A stretch of 64,000 nt of DNA from an uncultured Oscillospiraceae bacterium (GCA_944385035.1 CALWVV010000003.1:62001-126000), one strand, 5' to 3'. Counted from the first letter of the stretch, positions 1-8,801 are shown. The notes: a model not told the origin generated them from the letters alone. Numbers and translations are program-made.

Positions 1-190
1 AGGTTTTGGGAAAGACTCCTGGCAGCGCAGCCATGCGCTGGTAGAATTCCCGTGTTGGGATGTCCCGTTCCTCTCGGTAATAGGTCTCGTTCCCCAGGGC
101 GGCATAATAGGATACCATCTCCACCCCAAGGCTCTGGCACCTCTCTCGTCCCAGATCACAAGAGCTGTCACTCACAATTTGGAACTTCAT
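1..190 (-). CDS. DegV family fatty-acid-binding protein (N-terminal part, runs off the window)
   Basis: The minus strand reads MKFQIVSDSSCDLG and continues open to the window edge. The early SDSSCDL motif is the typical DegV start, where a serine-rich loop contacts the carboxylate of a bound fatty acid. DegV proteins (FakB) bind fatty acids and present them to the kinase FakA. Only about 63 of the usual 280 residues are visible, so the ligand cannot be judged. The ATG at 188-190 is preceded by GGAG at short spacing, and a good promoter lies at 270-298, so the gene has its own transcription start downstream of the antiporter gene. Confidence 0.8.
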   Translation of the reverse strand, partial: MKFQIVSDSSCDLGRERCQSLGVEMVSYYAALGNETYYREERDIPTREFYQRMAALPGVFPKT

Positions 191-269
191 ATGCTTCTCC
201 TTTGTTCTGTGGCCCGATTCCCTCTCTCCTGGGCCATACCCGTGTCCCACCCGATGGGAATTAGCGTAA

Positions 270-298
270 AGTATACACCCTTTTTACAGAAAACTCAA
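270..298 (-). promoter_or_regulatory. Promoter of the degV gene
   Basis: On the minus strand TTGAGT and TATACT are separated by 17 bases, about 80 bases upstream of the DegV start. This is a good sigma-A-type match. Confidence 0.6.
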
Positions 299-310
299 CC
301 GCAAATTATT

Positions 311-1669
311 TTATTTGCATGATCCGGCCTCTTTTCTTCCTGCCGGATCGTTCCCAGCTCTTTTTCTCCCCTTCCAAATCTCTGCTATCCAGCAGCATAA
401 CGGCACAAGGTAGAGATAAAAGGCAAAGGGCAGCACCGAGGTCCCAACTCCCATAGTAGCCAGAGGAACGCTGCAGGCAATGGCCCAGGGCACCAGCCCC
501 GCCAAATTGATCACCGAGTTTCCAATGTTGGCCGCCATCTCCATGGGCGGCAGCTCCCGGCGGCGGTATTCCTCCCGTGTGAACTGGGCACTGAGGACCG
601 TGCCCACCGTCTGGTTACAGAACAGCATACAGGTACCCAAGGACAGCAGGACATGGGTGGCAAACAGGCCAATCCGGTCCATGAGCCACCCCATTTTCTC
701 CACCACCGGGTTCAGAAACCCGGTCCCGCTGAACAGCCCGGAGTAGGCGCAGGACAAAACTACAATAATTGCCACATCCAGCATAGAACAAAGCCCGCCG
801 CCTGACAGGATCTCCCGCAGTTCCGGCTCCGCGGCCTCGTATCCAGTCACACAGGCCCACAGCAGCTGCCCTGGGTCCATATGCTGAAGCAGCAGCGCAC
901 ATAGGACGGACAGGACACAGCTGACCAGGATTGCCCCCACAGCACTCATCTTTATCCACGGCAGCACCAGCAGCGCCACCGCAGGCAAAATAACCGGCCA
1001 GCTCAGATGAAAGCCGGTGGACAGCGCCTGTAAAATCGCTCCATCCACCTGGTGAATCGGGTAAATCGGGGATAACACTGCGTAAATCACCAACGTGATG
1101 GAAAAGGGCAGCAGCGTATCCCGCCACATGCGGCTGCGAAACGCCCTGTCGTCCACACCTGCCACTGCTGCCGCTACCGCTGCGGCAGAGGAGGCCGGGG
1201 AGAGCCGCTCTCCCACATAAATTCCCGACATGATCGCCCCACTGGCAGCCAGCAAATTTGCGCCGCCGCTGCGGGCAATGGTCATAAGGATCACCCCCGC
1301 CGTCCCCACCACGCCAAAGGAGCTGCCAAAGGCCATGCTAAACAGAGCAGGCAGCAGAAAAGCTACCAACAGGAAGGTATTGGGCGTGATCAGAGAAACA
1401 CCAGTGCGCACAAAAAATGCCACCGTCCCTCCTGCCCGCCACAGGGCAGTGAGCAGACCAATGAGCAGCAAAATCCGCAGTACCTTCCCCGCGGTTTTCA
1501 TCTCCTTCATCGCCATGCGGCCCAGTTCCGGAGCCGAATAGCCCCGGCGCAGTCCCACCAGGGCAAAACAAACCAATCCCGCCAGCAGCGCCCAGGACAA
1601 ACTGATCTCCAGCACCATGCACGCTACCACACAACTCAGAAATACAAAGAAAGCCAATAAAAGATCCAT
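311..1669 (-). CDS. nhaC: NhaC-family Na+/H+ antiporter
   Basis: A protein of about 452 residues made almost entirely of hydrophobic helices (roughly 11-12 membrane segments), with the conserved NhaC-type stretch around SMAFGSSFGVVGTAGVIL and a later GTGFLNPVV segment. NhaC carriers exchange sodium for protons, or sodium-coupled organic acids, at the cytoplasmic membrane. The frame is open further upstream, but that extension overlaps the divergent promoter region and is not protein-like. The chosen ATG starts MDLLLAFF and has GGAGAGG nine bases before it. The substrate within the NhaC superfamily (sodium, or malate/lactate exchange) cannot be fixed. The gene stands alone, divergent from the shikimate kinase-like gene. 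Confidence 0.82.
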   Translation of the reverse strand: MDLLLAFFVFLSCVVACMVLEISLSWALLAGLVCFALVGLRRGYSAPELGRMAMKEMKTAGKVLRILLLIGLLTALWRAGGTVAFFVRTGVSLITPNTFLLVAFLLPALFSMAFGSSFGVVGTAGVILMTIARSGGANLLAASGAIMSGIYVGERLSPASSAAAVAAAVAGVDDRAFRSRMWRDTLLPFSITLVIYAVLSPIYPIHQVDGAILQALSTGFHLSWPVILPAVALLVLPWIKMSAVGAILVSCVLSVLCALLLQHMDPGQLLWACVTGYEAAEPELREILSGGGLCSMLDVAIIVVLSCAYSGLFSGTGFLNPVVEKMGWLMDRIGLFATHVLLSLGTCMLFCNQTVGTVLSAQFTREEYRRRELPPMEMAANIGNSVINLAGLVPWAIACSVPLATMGVGTSVLPFAFYLYLVPLCCWIAEIWKGRKRAGNDPAGRKEAGSCK

Positions 1670-1859
1670 TTCTCCCATCCTCTCCGGCCCCATTGTAGCA
1701 CCTGCCGTTGCTTTTGTCACCCATCGCAATCCTTTTCTCCTCACGAATTTTTGAAAAAGCCCCTCAGATCCCTCCATTCTTTCCTCCCCTTCCCCCTTTC
1801 TTTTCCACCTTTGGTGTGGTATAATAATTTGAGTTTGTATGTAAAGGTTGGAATATTTC

Positions 1860-2375
1860 GTGGGCAATGTTACACTAATTGGAATGCCGGGCTCCGGCAA
1901 AAGTACCGTCGGCGTTCTGCTGGCCAAATTTTTGGGCTATGGCTTTTTGGACGTGGATCTGCTCATCCAGCAGCAGCAGAATGCCCTGCTCCAGGAGATT
2001 TTGGACAGCCGGGGCGTGGCAGCCTTTTTGGATGCCGAGGAGCAGGCCGTTCTGGGTCTTCAGTGCGACGAGCATGTCATTGCCCCCGGAGGCAGCGCCG
2101 TATGCCGGGAACAGGCGGCACTTCATTTGAAGAAGCTTGGTCCCGTGGTCTACCTGCGTGTGGAACTGGAAGAGCTTCAGCGCCGCATCCAGAATTTGTC
2201 CACCCGCGGTATTGCCATGGAGCCGGGCCAGACCCTGGCAGACGTCATGGCCATGCGCGCCCCCCTTTATGACAAATATGCCGATATCATTGTGGACTGC
2301 CCCGCCGGACAGAGTCTGGCTCAGACCGCTCAGGTCGTTTTGGAGCAGCTGCGTCAAAAGGGACTGCTCCCCTGA
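1860..2375 (+). CDS. aroK: Shikimate kinase-like P-loop kinase
   Basis: A 171-residue P-loop kinase. The Walker A motif is GMPGSGKST near the N terminus, FLDVD matches the acidic substrate/Mg site of shikimate kinases, and RAPLYDKYA matches the C-terminal RxPLYxE motif. Shikimate kinase phosphorylates shikimate in aromatic amino acid synthesis. The usual FRxxE shikimate-contact arginine is not seen (the region reads AAFLDAEEQ), and the GGG motif reads GGS, so the substrate is less certain than the fold. The start is probably the GTG at 1860, giving the usual compact N terminus; an in-frame TTG at 1848 is the alternative. A TATAAT box at 1820-1825 lies just upstream. No other aro gene is nearby. 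Confidence 0.72.
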   Translation: MGNVTLIGMPGSGKSTVGVLLAKFLGYGFLDVDLLIQQQQNALLQEILDSRGVAAFLDAEEQAVLGLQCDEHVIAPGGSAVCREQAALHLKKLGPVVYLRVELEELQRRIQNLSTRGIAMEPGQTLADVMAMRAPLYDKYADIIVDCPAGQSLAQTAQVVLEQLRQKGLLP

Positions 2376-2501
2376 ACATTCCGGCCGTATTTGCGCCCAG
2401 CGGACGCACCGTCTTATCGGCCCATTGCACCCCAGCCCGCAGGGAAAAACGCGGGCCGGCCGGGCAGAAAGGCCCGGCTGAATGAGAAAAGGAAGTAATC
2501 C

Positions 2502-4439
2502 ATGACATTTCGTGACCTGGGGCTCAGCGCCCCCATTCTGCGTGCCCTGGAAGAACAGGGCTACGCCAAGCCCTCTCCCATCCAGGAGAAGGCCATCCCT
2601 CCCGCTCTCATTGGGCGGGACGTCCTGGGCTGCGCCCAGACCGGCACCGGAAAGACCTGTGCCTTCGCCACCCCCATCCTCCAGCGGTTGAATGCCGTCT
2701 CTCCGGAGAAGCGGACCATCCGAGCCCTGATCCTTACCCCCACACGGGAGCTGGCCATTCAGATCGGTGAGAGCTTTGATGCCTATGGCAAATACCTGAA
2801 GCTGCGCCACGCGGTCATTTTCGGCGGCGTGGGCCAAACGCCCCAGGTGGAGGCCCTGAAAAAGGGAGTGGATATCCTGGTGGCCACGCCCGGCCGGCTG
2901 ATGGACCTCTATCAGCAGGGTCATGTAGCTCTGGATGGCCTGGAGATTTTTGTGCTGGATGAAGCGGACCGGATGTTGGACATGGGCTTTATCCACGACG
3001 TGAAGAAAATTCTCAAATGGCTGCCCGCCCAAAAGCAGACCCTTTTCTTCTCGGCTACCATGCCCCCGGAGATCACCGACCTGGTCAACTCCCTGCTTCA
3101 TCACCCGGCCAAGGTGGCCGTCAACCCCATTTCCTCCCCTGTGGAGGCCATCCGCCAATCCGTTTACCTGGTGGATAAAGGAAACAAGACCAACCTTTTA
3201 GCCTATCTGATGAAGAGAAAGGACGTGAAAAACGCCCTGGTCTTTACCCGCACCAAGCATGGGGCCAATAAGGTGGCCAGGGATCTGGGCAAGCTGGGGA
3301 TCTCTGCCGCCGCCATCCACGGCAACAAGAGCCAGACCGCCCGGCAGCAGGCCCTGTCCGACTTTAAGGCAGGCCGCATCCGCTGCCTGGTGGCCACTGA
3401 CATTGCCGCCCGCGGGCTGGATATTGAGGCCCTGTCCCATGTGTTCAACTATAACCTCCCCGAGGTGCCCGAGACCTACGTCCACCGCATCGGCCGTACC
3501 GGCCGGGCCGGCAAGGGGGGCGAGGCTATCGCTTTCTGCGATTTCGGGGAACAGCCTCTGCTCCGGGACATTGAAAAGCTCCTGGGCAAGCCCATCCCCC
3601 AGGTGGCGGACCACCCCTACCCCATGACAAATTTCGAGGCCCCCAAGCGGGACAAAAACGGCAAGATCATCAACGAGGAGGATGCCGAGGCCCGGCAGGC
3701 GGCCCGGCAGCTGCGCCAGCAGCGCCAGCAGGCCGGAAAGGCCGCTGAAAAGTATGCGGCGACTCAGGAGATTTCCTACCCCACCCCAGAGGATGTTCTT
3801 CCCACCGCAGAAGGCGGAGCAAAAAAATCCCGCCGGCGCAGAAAAAAGGCCGTCCCTGCTCAGCAGTCGCCCACACCTGCCGCCCCCGTGGCTCCTGCCG
3901 AGCCCACGCCGCCCATTCACCGCTCTACGCCCCCCAAGCGCGGGGTCCGTGCGGGTACTTTGATGGACACTGGGGATTCTATGCCCCGCACCGATTTCTA
4001 CCGGCCCAATCCCCTGGACAGCGATGTCATTATGGACGCCACCGCCCGGCTTTTGGCTCCCAGACGGACTTCCCCGTCCGCTGCCCGCCCCGCGCCTCAG
4101 AACCCGTCCCATCCCGAGAACCAGGGCAGCCGCCGGAAGAAGAAAAAGCATACCTCCACCCCGTCCAAGCTTCCCCAGCTTCAGCTGGAACAGCTCCCGG
4201 CCAAAGGCCAGGAAGGAAAGGGCCACGGGAAAAAAGCAGCCAAACCTGCCCGGTCCGTCCCGCCCACGAAGGGCGAGCGCCCCACCCCCGCCCCTCAAAT
4301 GAAAAAGCAAGGGGGCGCAAAACGCGCCCGGCATGACCGGCCCCGAGGAATGCCCCCGGAACCCAGGAGATCCCAGACCAAGGACTCCACCGAACAGCCC
4401 AGCCTGATGAAGCCGTATTACCTGGACATCGGCCGCTGA
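2502..4439 (+). CDS. DEAD-box ATP-dependent RNA helicase with a long basic tail (RhlE-like)
   Basis: A 645-residue helicase with all classical motifs: a Q motif near residue 25 ([13 protein letters not shown]), [27 protein letters not shown], a second RecA domain with [12 protein letters not shown], and [13 protein letters not shown]. It unwinds structured RNA and is probably involved in ribosome assembly or mRNA turnover. The core ends near residue 380. The remaining roughly 260 residues are low-complexity, rich in proline, alanine, lysine and arginine, with several RRRKK-like blocks, and are likely disordered and RNA-binding. The ATG has AGGAAG upstream. The bacterial RhlE subgroup is the best fit by core similarity; CshA/DeaD-type helicases are alternatives. 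Confidence 0.9.
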   Translation: MTFRDLGLSAPILRALEEQGYAKPSPIQEKAIPPALIGRDVLGCAQTGTGKTCAFATPILQRLNAVSPEKRTIRALILTPTRELAIQIGESFDAYGKYLKLRHAVIFGGVGQTPQVEALKKGVDILVATPGRLMDLYQQGHVALDGLEIFVLDEADRMLDMGFIHDVKKILKWLPAQKQTLFFSATMPPEITDLVNSLLHHPAKVAVNPISSPVEAIRQSVYLVDKGNKTNLLAYLMKRKDVKNALVFTRTKHGANKVARDLGKLGISAAAIHGNKSQTARQQALSDFKAGRIRCLVATDIAARGLDIEALSHVFNYNLPEVPETYVHRIGRTGRAGKGGEAIAFCDFGEQPLLRDIEKLLGKPIPQVADHPYPMTNFEAPKRDKNGKIINEEDAEARQAARQLRQQRQQAGKAAEKYAATQEISYPTPEDVLPTAEGGAKKSRRRRKKAVPAQQSPTPAAPVAPAEPTPPIHRSTPPKRGVRAGTLMDTGDSMPRTDFYRPNPLDSDVIMDATARLLAPRRTSPSAARPAPQNPSHPENQGSRRKKKKHTSTPSKLPQLQLEQLPAKGQEGKGHGKKAAKPARSVPPTKGERPTPAPQMKKQGGAKRARHDRPRGMPPEPRRSQTKDSTEQPSLMKPYYLDIGR

Positions 4440-4484
4440 GTTCTTGGAACGCTCACATACTGATACGATTTGGAGGAGAAAAAA

Positions 4485-5825
4485 ATGGATTATCAGGCCC
4501 TCTATCAACAGAAACTTACCACCCCTGAGGAGGCGGTCAAGGTAGTAAAGTCCGGAGACTGGGTGGACTACACCTGGTGCACCAACCACCCCATCGCCCT
4601 GGACAAGGCTCTGGCCGCCCGGAAGGATGAGCTCACCGACGTAAAGGTCCGCGGCGGCGTCACCATGTGGATGCCCAAGATCGCCAAGGCCGACGATGCC
4701 GGTGACCACTTCACCTGGCACTCCTGGCACTGCAGCGGCATCGACCGGAAGATCATCTCCAAGGGCATGGGCTATTTCGGCCCCATGCGCTACTCTGAGC
4801 TGCCCCGGTTCTATCGTGAGAACCTGGCTCCTGTGGACGTAGTCATGCTCCAGACCACCCCCATGGATGCCCACGGCAACTTTAACTTCGGTCTGGCCGC
4901 CTCTCACCTGGCCGACCTGATGAGCCGGGCCAAGTGCATCATCGTGGAGGTCAACCAGAATATGCCCTGGGTCTATGGTCTCACCGGCACGGAGATCAAC
5001 ATCAAGGACGTGGCCTACGTGGTGGAGGGCGACAATCCTCCCGTTGCCCAGCTGGGCGGCGGCGGCGAGCCCACCGACGTGGACCGGGCGGTAGCCAACC
5101 TGGTGGTACCCGAGATCCCCAACGGCGCCTGCCTGCAGCTGGGCATCGGCGGTATGCCCAACACCATCGGCGCCATGATCGCCCAGTCCGATCTGAAGGA
5201 CCTGTCTGTCCACACCGAGATGTATGTAGACGGCTTTGTGGACATGGCCGCCGCCGGCAAGATCACCGGACGGCACAAGGCTCTGGATAAGGGCCGTCAG
5301 GTATTTGCCTTTGCCGCCGGCACCCAGAAGCTCTATGACTATGTGAACCGCAACCCCGATGTGATGGGCGCTCCCGTGGACTACACCAACGATGTACGGG
5401 TCATTGCCCAGATCGACAACTTTATCTCCATCAACAACGCCATTGACATGGACCTGTTCGGCCAGGTAAATGCTGAGTCCGCCGGCACCAAGCACATCTC
5501 CGGCACCGGCGGCCAGCTGGACTTCGCCATGGGCGCTTACCTGTCCAACGGCGGCAAGAGCTTTATCTGTATGTCCTCCACCGTCATCGGCAAGGACGGC
5601 AGCGTGAAGAGCCGCATCGTCCCCACCCTCACCCCCGGCTCCATCTGCACCGACCCCCGCTCCTGTGTGCACTATATCGTCACTGAGTACGGTATGATCA
5701 ACCTGAAGGGTCTGTCCACCTGGGAGCGGGCCGAGGCCATCATCTCCATCGCCCACCCCGACTTCCGGGAGCAGCTCATCCAGGATGCGGAGAAGATGCA
5801 CATCTGGCGCCGCAGCAATAAGTAA
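4485..5825 (+). CDS. Butyryl-CoA:acetate / 4-hydroxybutyrate-type CoA-transferase
   Basis: A 446-residue family I CoA-transferase of the acetyl-CoA hydrolase/transferase type. The segment [12 protein letters not shown] places the candidate catalytic glutamate at residue 245, followed by a glycine-rich stretch with [12 protein letters not shown]. These enzymes move CoA between butyryl-CoA (or 4-hydroxybutyryl-CoA) and acetate, the last step of butyrate formation in many gut clostridia. The ATG at 4485 is chosen because GGAGGAG sits seven bases upstream; the longer TTG-started frame would begin inside that site. A strong terminator follows directly, so it is monocistronic or co-transcribed with the helicase 45 bases upstream. 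Sequence alone does not separate butyrate from 4-hydroxybutyrate specificity. Confidence 0.85.
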   Translation: MDYQALYQQKLTTPEEAVKVVKSGDWVDYTWCTNHPIALDKALAARKDELTDVKVRGGVTMWMPKIAKADDAGDHFTWHSWHCSGIDRKIISKGMGYFGPMRYSELPRFYRENLAPVDVVMLQTTPMDAHGNFNFGLAASHLADLMSRAKCIIVEVNQNMPWVYGLTGTEINIKDVAYVVEGDNPPVAQLGGGGEPTDVDRAVANLVVPEIPNGACLQLGIGGMPNTIGAMIAQSDLKDLSVHTEMYVDGFVDMAAAGKITGRHKALDKGRQVFAFAAGTQKLYDYVNRNPDVMGAPVDYTNDVRVIAQIDNFISINNAIDMDLFGQVNAESAGTKHISGTGGQLDFAMGAYLSNGGKSFICMSSTVIGKDGSVKSRIVPTLTPGSICTDPRSCVHYIVTEYGMINLKGLSTWERAEAIISIAHPDFREQLIQDAEKMHIWRRSNK

Positions 5826-5837
5826 TTTTAACCGTTG

Positions 5838-5873
5838 AAAAAATCCCTGTGCCGACGGCACAGGGATTTTTTA
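5838..5873. terminator. Bidirectional intrinsic terminator
   Basis: AAAAATCCCTGTGCC, a short loop, then the complement and a T run. It ends the CoA-transferase gene on the plus strand and overlaps the stop codon of the small minus-strand gene. Confidence 0.85.
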
Positions 5874-6032
5874 AATCAGTTCCCACTGAAAGATCTCCAG
5901 CTTCAGGCGGCTGCCCACCGTGGTTCCCTCGGGGAGCAGAAACATGGTGATGGAGTGCTCCTGTCCCCCGTCTCCGGCCAGCTGGGCGTAGTCCCCGTTA
6001 ATGGACACCACGGTGTAGAAAATCGGTTCCAT
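5871..6032 (-). CDS. DUF3006-like small protein
   Basis: A 53-residue protein beginning MEPIFYTVVSINGDYA with the later segment FLLPEGTTVG. Its layout (a short beta segment ending in GDYA, then LLPEG before a basic end) resembles DUF3006 proteins, whose function is unknown. The ATG is preceded by AAAGGAGGG at good spacing. A minus-strand promoter (TTGCCA-17-TATGAT) at 6054-6082 drives it. It is divergent from the small gene at 6171. Confidence 0.65.
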   Translation of the reverse strand: MEPIFYTVVSINGDYAQLAGDGGQEHSITMFLLPEGTTVGSRLKLEIFQWELI

Positions 6033-6053
6033 CCCTCTTCCCTCCTTTCGATT

Positions 6054-6082
6054 ATCATATCTTCTTTTTTCTTGTCTGGCAA
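6054..6082 (-). promoter_or_regulatory. Promoter of the DUF3006-like gene
   Basis: Minus strand TTGCCA, 17 bases, TATGAT; the start codon lies about 22 bases downstream of the -10 box. Confidence 0.6.
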
Positions 6083-6170
6083 TGGTCCCCGCTCCCTTCA
6101 AAAGTCCGGTTTATGGGACATTTCTTGCTGTATCATAGGGCCATCAAAGAACGAAGGGAGCGGAAACGCG

Positions 6171-6290
6171 ATGGATTATACGATGGTTTGGGTCAGAGGA
6201 CATGTTGAGGTTTATGACTGGGCAGGGCGGTTCTGCTTCTCTGCTGACAATGAACGGGAAGCCCGTGAGGAGCTGGCTTTGACAGCCTGA
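6171..6290 (+). CDS. Small protein of unknown function (39 residues)
   Basis: A short reading frame starting MDYTMVWVRGHVEVYD and ending with an acidic helix (NEREAREELAL). GGAG lies ten bases before the ATG and a strong terminator begins 25 bases after the stop, so it sits in a complete gene-sized unit. The composition (charged, aromatic, no membrane segment) looks protein-like. No family can be named with confidence. It is divergent from the DUF3006-like gene. Confidence 0.55.
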   Translation: MDYTMVWVRGHVEVYDWAGRFCFSADNEREAREELALTA

Positions 6291-6314
6291 TCGCTCTTTC
6301 TGGGCGTTATGATC

Positions 6315-6352
6315 AAAGAATCGGGAGCGGAAATCCGCTCCCGATTCTTTTG
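6315..6352 (+). terminator. Intrinsic terminator of the 39-residue gene
   Basis: AAGAATCGGGAGCGG, loop AAAT, the complement and TTTT. Confidence 0.85.
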
Positions 6353-6442
6353 TGTTTCTGGACAGAACTCGCTTTTCCGGAACCGCCGGTACAGACACAG
6401 GAAACGGCACACGCAAACGCGTGCTTTTTCCCGCAAGTAAGA

Positions 6443-6474
6443 AAAGAAGGACATCCGGTTGGATGTCCTTCTTT
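6443..6474 (-). terminator. Terminator of tRNA-Leu
   Basis: A perfect stem AAAGAAGGACATCC with loop GGTT begins three bases past the tRNA-Leu CCA end on the minus strand and is followed by a T-rich run. Confidence 0.8.
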
Positions 6475-6476
6475 GG

Positions 6477-6563
6477 TGGTGCGCGAGGCGGGAGTCGAAC
6501 CCGCACGCCCTTGCGAGCACTGGCACCTGAAGCCAGCGAGTCTACCAATTCCACCACTCGCGC
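6477..6563 (-). tRNA. tRNA-Leu (anticodon CAG)
   Basis: Minus strand GCGCGAG...CTCGCGC acceptor pairing, CCA encoded, a long variable arm typical of leucine tRNA, and anticodon loop TTCAGGT giving CAG. The T arm contains GGTTCGACTCC. Confidence 0.95.
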
Positions 6564-6598
6564 TTGTTGTTTGCCGCGCTGCCCTCAGCGCAAGAGAG

Positions 6599-6627
6599 AT
6601 AATACCATAGTCCGACCAAAGTGTCAA
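6599..6627 (-). promoter_or_regulatory. Promoter of tRNA-Leu
   Basis: Minus strand TTGACA, 17 bases, TATTAT, about 35 bases upstream of the tRNA 5' end. Confidence 0.75.
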
Positions 6628-6696
6628 CACTTTTTTTCAAATTTTTTCATTTTTCTTTTTTGGGGGTTGTCATAGCCTTTCTGCCGGAAAAATAAG

Positions 6697-6726
6697 TTGA
6701 CAGGGGCGGTATTCCCGTGGTACACT
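6697..6726 (+). promoter_or_regulatory. Promoter of the mntP riboswitch leader
   Basis: TTGACA, 18 bases, TACACT. The predicted start site falls immediately before the riboswitch aptamer. Confidence 0.7.
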
Positions 6727-6734
6727 GGCACCCA

Positions 6735-6828
6735 CAGTAAGGGAGTAGTCAGCACTTGGGGTGGGAACCGGTCAACATACTGGAGGGGGGGACCCTCCTG
6801 GCCGGGTCTGAAACGACGAGACTTACCT
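6735..6828 (+). ncRNA. yybP-ykoY manganese riboswitch
   Basis: The leader has the two conserved blocks of this class: GTAAGGGAGTAG at its 5' side and GCCGGGTCTGAAACGACGAG followed by ACTTACC at its 3' side. GTAAG (6737-6741) pairs with CTTAC (6822-6826) to close P1. This family senses Mn2+ and commonly precedes mntP genes, as here. The 3' P1 strand is also the left arm of the terminator at 6820-6860, so ligand-stabilised P1 would block termination and turn the exporter on. Confidence 0.88.
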
Positions 6829-6860
6829 GTCCATGGGACGGGTGGGTCTTTTTCTTTTTC
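6820..6860 (+). terminator. Riboswitch expression-platform terminator
   Basis: GACTTACCTGTCC (6820-6832), loop ATG, pairs with GGACGGGTGGGTC (6836-6848) over 13 positions including wobble pairs, then TTTTTCTTTTT. The left arm uses the last conserved bases of the aptamer. Confidence 0.85.
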
Positions 6861-6884
6861 CCTTTTACAAGGAGGATGTTTGGT

Positions 6885-7445
6885 ATGCAGCTTTATGAAC
6901 TCTTGATCGTTGCGGTCAGCCTGTCCATGGATGCCTTTGCCGTTTCGGTCTGCAAGGGGCTCTCCGTGGGCCGGCCGAAATGGCGGCACTGTCTTATCTG
7001 CGGGGTATGGTTTGGCAGCTTTCAGGCCCTGATGCCTTTGCTGGGCTGGCTGCTTGGTGTACGCTTCCAGCAGATGATTGTCTCGGTGGACCACTGGGTG
7101 GCCTTTATCTTACTGGGGTTAATTGGTTTTAATATGGTGCGGGAAGCTCTGAGCGGGGAGGAGGAGACCCTAGACTGCTCCTTTGGCGTGCGGTCCATGT
7201 TCCTGTTGGCTGTGGCCACCAGCATCGACGCCCTGGCCGTAGGCGTTACCTTTGCCTTTCTTAGTGTGCCTATCTTTACGGCAATCTCCCTCATCGGCAT
7301 CACAACACTGCTCCTCTCCTGTGTCGGCGTGAAGCTCGGCGCCGTCTTCGGCAACCGCTTTCAGAGCAAGGCTGAGCTGGCCGGGGGTCTTATTCTCATT
7401 GGCATGGGCACAAAAATTTTGCTGGAGCACACCGTTTTTTCCTGA
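6885..7445 (+). CDS. mntP: Manganese efflux pump MntP
   Basis: A 186-residue protein with six hydrophobic helices, matching the usual MntP length. The signature SLSMDAFAVSVCKGL in the first helix and its repeat ATSIDALAVGVTFAF in the second half show the internal duplication and the membrane aspartates expected to bind Mn2+. MntP exports excess manganese. The ATG at 6885 has GGAGG nine bases upstream; upstream in-frame starts fall inside the riboswitch and terminator. Expression should be induced by manganese through the leader RNA. Confidence 0.93.
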   Translation: MQLYELLIVAVSLSMDAFAVSVCKGLSVGRPKWRHCLICGVWFGSFQALMPLLGWLLGVRFQQMIVSVDHWVAFILLGLIGFNMVREALSGEEETLDCSFGVRSMFLLAVATSIDALAVGVTFAFLSVPIFTAISLIGITTLLLSCVGVKLGAVFGNRFQSKAELAGGLILIGMGTKILLEHTVFS

Positions 7446-7459
7446 ACAGCTGGACATAA

Positions 7460-7488
7460 TTGCTTTTTTACGCATAGCATGCTATGAT
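7460..7488 (+). promoter_or_regulatory. Promoter of the dicarboxylate symporter gene
   Basis: TTGCTT, 17 bases, TATGAT, about 58 bases upstream of the start codon. Confidence 0.6.
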
Positions 7489-7546
7489 GATTTTATCTCT
7501 CCCGATGTGTGTGAAATTGTTAAGGAGAAAGGAATGATCGTTTGCT

Positions 7547-8764
7547 ATGAAGAAATTGCTCGCAAGTCTGCCCGCCCGGCTGATCATCGGCGTTGTGGTG
7601 GGAATTGCCCTTGGTCTGTTCTGCGTGGACCGGTGGATGTTTGGGATGGAAGTCGGCTCCATGATCATGCAGGTCATTCTGACCCTGAAAACTTTGATGG
7701 GTTCGCTGATTTCCTTCTGCGTTCCCCTGATCATCATTGGCTTCATCGCCCCCTCTATTACCCGGCTGCAGAGCAATGCCTCCCGCATGCTGGGCCTGGC
7801 CCTGCTGCTGGCCTACACTTCCTCGGTGTGTGCCGCACTGATGTCCATGGGAGCAGGTTACCTCATCATTCCCAATCTTTCCATCCAGCCCGCCACAGAC
7901 GGTCTGCGTGATTTGCCGGAGCTGCTCTTCAACCTGGAGATCGCTCCCATCATGTCCGTAATGTCTGCACTGGTGTTCTCTGTACTCATCGGCCTGGCTG
8001 CCACCTGGACCCGCGCCCGGACTGTCATTGAGATTTTGGATGAGTTTCAGAAGATCGTACTGGCTACAGTGACCAAGATCGTCATTCCCATTCTCCCCTT
8101 CTTCATTGCCGGTACCTTCTGCAGCTTGGCCTATGAGGGTTCCATCACCCGGCAGCTGCCTGTCTTCCTCATTGTGATTCTCATCGTAATCGTGGGACAC
8201 TTTATCTGGATGACGCTCCTCTACGCCCTGGCCGGCCTCTATTCGGGCAAAAATCCCTGGGAGGTAGTGCGTCACTACGGTCCCGCCTATCTGACCGCTG
8301 TGGGCACCATGTCCTCCGCCGCTACCTTGGCTGTGGCCCTGCGCTGTGCCAAGAAGTCCTCTGTGCTGCGTCAGGACATGACCGATTTCGGTATTCCCCT
8401 GTTCGCCAACATCCACCTGTGCGGTTCCGTGCTCACTGAGGTGTTCTTCGTTATGACGGTCTCTAAAATTCTCTATGGACACCTGCCCTCTTTGGGCACC
8501 ATGGTACTCTTCTGCATCCTGCTTGGTATTTTCGCCGTGGGTGCTCCCGGCGTGCCCGGCGGCACGGTGATGGCCTCTCTGGGGCTCATTATGAGTGTGG
8601 TAGGCTTCCTGGATGATGGCACCGCCCTGATGCTCACCATCTTCGCCCTTCAGGACAGCTTTGGCACCGCCTGTAATGTCACCGGTGACGGTGCGCTCAC
8701 GCTGATGCTCACCGGCTACGCGGAAAAGCACTCCATCCCCGAGACCAAGGGTCAGCTTCTCTAA
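7547..8764 (+). CDS. Dicarboxylate/amino acid:cation symporter (DAACS family)
   Basis: A 405-residue membrane protein with helices throughout and re-entrant-loop signatures of the glutamate/dicarboxylate carrier family: GTMSSAATLAVALRCAKK in hairpin 1 and a late segment with GTACNVTGDGALT where the substrate and sodium bind. Family members take up glutamate, aspartate or C4-dicarboxylates with Na+ or H+. A GGAGAAAGGA site lies 13 bases before the ATG, which is rather far. The gene has its own promoter and terminator. Which substrate is used is not evident; divergence from well-known GltP/DctA sequences argues against a firm name. Confidence 0.85.
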   Translation: MKKLLASLPARLIIGVVVGIALGLFCVDRWMFGMEVGSMIMQVILTLKTLMGSLISFCVPLIIIGFIAPSITRLQSNASRMLGLALLLAYTSSVCAALMSMGAGYLIIPNLSIQPATDGLRDLPELLFNLEIAPIMSVMSALVFSVLIGLAATWTRARTVIEILDEFQKIVLATVTKIVIPILPFFIAGTFCSLAYEGSITRQLPVFLIVILIVIVGHFIWMTLLYALAGLYSGKNPWEVVRHYGPAYLTAVGTMSSAATLAVALRCAKKSSVLRQDMTDFGIPLFANIHLCGSVLTEVFFVMTVSKILYGHLPSLGTMVLFCILLGIFAVGAPGVPGGTVMASLGLIMSVVGFLDDGTALMLTIFALQDSFGTACNVTGDGALTLMLTGYAEKHSIPETKGQLL

Positions 8765-8770
8765 TTCCTT

Positions 8771-8799
8771 CCCCCGGCCAAAGAGCCGGGGGATTTTTA
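8771..8799 (+). terminator. Terminator of the symporter gene
   Basis: CCCCCGGC, AAAGA loop, GCCGGGGG, then ATTTTTATT. Confidence 0.85.
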
Positions 8800-8801
8800 T
8801 T

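Noticed and set aside
2440..2480. GC-rich hairpin before the helicase gene
   Set aside because: GCCGGGC/GGCCCGGC pairs, but no T run follows, so it is not counted as a terminator.
1875..5861. Long open frames on the minus strand opposite the shikimate kinase, helicase and CoA-transferase genes
   Set aside because: They mirror well-recognised genes in GC-rich DNA. Their translations are glycine/histidine-rich without motifs or ribosome sites.
6312..6675. Open frames crossing the tRNA-Leu region
   Set aside because: They overlap the tRNA and two terminators and have no protein-like features.
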